NCBI GenBank assembly: GCA_017464425.1
Contig: JAFUDX010000025.1
Coordinates: forward strand, 186,001 to 250,000
Direction: 5' to 3'
Source: Treponema sp.
GTDB taxonomy: Bacteria; Spirochaetota; Spirochaetia; Treponematales; Treponemataceae
Length of the DNA stretch: 64,000 bases
The notes under the pieces were generated by a model. It saw only the letters and a list, made by a program, of their open reading frames with translations. It was not told the origin of the DNA and searched no databases. The position numbers and the translations under genes are program-made. Positions 62,821 through 64,000 of the stretch are shown one piece after another; position 1 is the stretch's first letter; every line of letters starts with the position of its first letter.

Positions 62821-64000
62821 ATGCTTCAGTTTTTACAAATTTTTTGTACGCTGCTTTCCTCTTTTTTAATCGCACTTGCCATTCCCAACGAATTTTTGCA
62901 TTTCGGCTCGCCGCTTATCGGGCTTTTTTCGCTGTTTCCGTTTTATATCGCGCTCTCGCGCTCTCAATCGCTCAAAGAATCATTCATTCTCTGCTTCGTT
63001 CACGGATTTTTTACCCATCTTTTTTCAAGTTTCTGGCTCGGCAATTTCGCGGGCTTTGCGATTTTTACGCTCGGAGCAAGCGACTTCGGCACGGCGTTTT
63101 TTGAGGGATTTTTTGCGCTCGGCTTTTACTTTCCCGTTCTTTTTGAATCAAAATACGAGCCTCTTTCACACCGTTCTGGAAAGAATCATTTTTCCGTTCC
63201 GTTTAAGATTTTTTGGTTCGCCTCAGTCTACACCGTCTGGGAGTACTGCAAGTCAACGGGATTTTTAGCCTATCCGTGGGGAACCATCTCCATGACCGCA
63301 TACAAGTGGAACACGCTCACGCAGATTGCCGACATCACGGGCGTGTACGGAATCACATTTTTATTCGCTTCGTTTTCTGCCGTCTTGGGCGAAGGCACGC
63401 TCTTGCTTTCAGAAATTTCAAATTCGGATTCTGGAAAATCACTTTTCTCTTCATACACAAAAGCATGCCTTGCCATTCTCGTTTTAGTTTTCCTTTCTGT
63501 GTTTTACGGAATCGACCGACTTTCACAAGAACGCTATCCCACTAAAATCATGAACACGATTTTAGTCCAGCAGAACAGAAATCCCAACCGCCGCGAAGAA
63601 GAAGCAAATATTCTTGCAGCCCAAAAAATCACACAAGAAAAAATCGATGAAATCACACAAGATGACGAAAAACTTGATTTAATCGTCTGGAGCGAGGCAG
63701 TCCTTTCAAAAAGATTTCCCGCAGCCGAAACTTACTACAATTATTTTCCCGACGAAAACCCGCTCATCAAATTCATCAAAAAAAATCATACGCCTTTCGT
63801 AATCGGAGGTCCTGTCGTTTTCAATGACGAAAACCACGAATACGGAAACTCAGCCCTTCTCTTCGACAAAAACGGCAAATTTCATGGCTCGTACACAAAA
63901 ATGCACTTAGTTCCGTTCGCCGAGCTTATTCCGCTCAGGCAATACGAGCGCGTGCGAAAAATCATAAAAAGCATGGTCGGGTTTTCTTACGGCTGGACTC
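62821..64000 (+). CDS. lnt: Apolipoprotein N-acyltransferase, N-terminal part (3' end outside window)
   Basis: Adds the third acyl chain to lipoproteins at the inner membrane, relevant to the many lipoproteins encoded nearby. 393 codons are open to the window end. About six membrane helices occupy residues 5-230, with EYCKSTGFLAYPWGTISM and ADITGVYGITFLFA typical of Lnt. The nitrilase-like domain starts near 245: catalytic Glu292 in IVWSEAV and Lys360 in YTKMHLVPFAE. The catalytic Cys lies beyond the window. The ATG is 9 nt from a -10 box. Confidence 0.93.
   Translation, partial: MLQFLQIFCTLLSSFLIALAIPNEFLHFGSPLIGLFSLFPFYIALSRSQSLKESFILCFVHGFFTHLFSSFWLGNFAGFAIFTLGASDFGTAFFEGFFALGFYFPVLFESKYEPLSHRSGKNHFSVPFKIFWFASVYTVWEYCKSTGFLAYPWGTISMTAYKWNTLTQIADITGVYGITFLFASFSAVLGEGTLLLSEISNSDSGKSLFSSYTKACLAILVLVFLSVFYGIDRLSQERYPTKIMNTILVQQNRNPNRREEEANILAAQKITQEKIDEITQDDEKLDLIVWSEAVLSKRFPAAETYYNYFPDENPLIKFIKKNHTPFVIGGPVVFNDENHEYGNSALLFDKNGKFHGSYTKMHLVPFAELIPLRQYERVRKIIKSMVGFSYGWT

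Noticed and set aside
62569..63545. Plus-strand overlapping frames around the lnt start
   Set aside because: They are out of frame with lnt, which has clear acyltransferase motifs from 62821 to the window end.

Overview
The window looks like a stretch of a Treponema (spirochaete) chromosome. The evidence is gene content: a periplasmic-flagellum FlaA outer-layer protein, tig-clpP-clpX behind hisS and a tRNA-Gly, FecR-domain and porin-like surface proteins, GldG/DUF4340 transport genes, a LytM-like protein and many lipoproteins. The genetic code is standard and GC content is moderate. No phage, transposase or CRISPR array was seen.

Layout. 1-4.4 kb: housekeeping block (3' end of hisS, tRNA-Gly, tig, clpP, clpX). 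4.5-30.4 kb: accessory signalling and surface region. It holds two paralogous LytTR response regulators, each next to a GHKL histidine kinase, and four Listeria-Bacteroides (InlB B-type) repeat lipoproteins, two of them with very glycine-rich C-termini. It also holds a small convergent type I toxin-antitoxin-like locus, a class III adenylate cyclase / FecR / outer-membrane-barrel operon, a chemoreceptor gene and a single-domain response regulator. 30.4-45.4 kb: M18 aminopeptidase, DUF4340 protein, trmB, an NtrB-like kinase, serS, an AI-2E-family membrane protein, patatin, a lipoprotein, trpB2, a DNA-binding EIIA protein, cdd, a propeller protein, a LytM-like protein, fumarase and an HPt protein. 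45.3-64 kb: mostly minus strand. ABC-2/GldG permease and ATPase, a JAB-DinG helicase, a (p)ppGpp synthetase with TPRs, flaA, a GerMN protein, an amidase, an ATP-grasp protein, sbcD, TPR/NHL/VWA and TPR proteins, surE, a galactokinase-like protein, then the 5' part of lnt.

How it may work together. Five promoters in the accessory region carry the same element: two 9-bp direct repeats (best form TTCATCGGA) separated by 12 bp. The element lies at a fixed distance from the -10 box (first C of the box to first T of the -10: 56 bp in four promoters, 57 in one), and none has a recognisable -35. This geometry is that of LytTR-activator sites. The promoters drive kinase 1, the lipoprotein operon, the fourth lipoprotein, the cyclase-FecR-barrel operon and the chemoreceptor, so these genes are probably one regulon of the two LytTR regulators encoded beside them.

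Several regulon members carry lesions or switch-like sequences. Kinase 1 is frameshifted by a perfect 22-bp tandem duplication. The chemoreceptor has an in-frame amber codon, and its leader can form two mutually exclusive hairpins. lytR2 ends in a G7 tract. Short palindromic repeats are scattered between genes, and in two places appear to have been taken into coding sequence in frame (ATP-grasp protein, adenylate cyclase). Many -10 boxes lie only 5-9 nt from the start codon, suggesting frequent leaderless transcripts.
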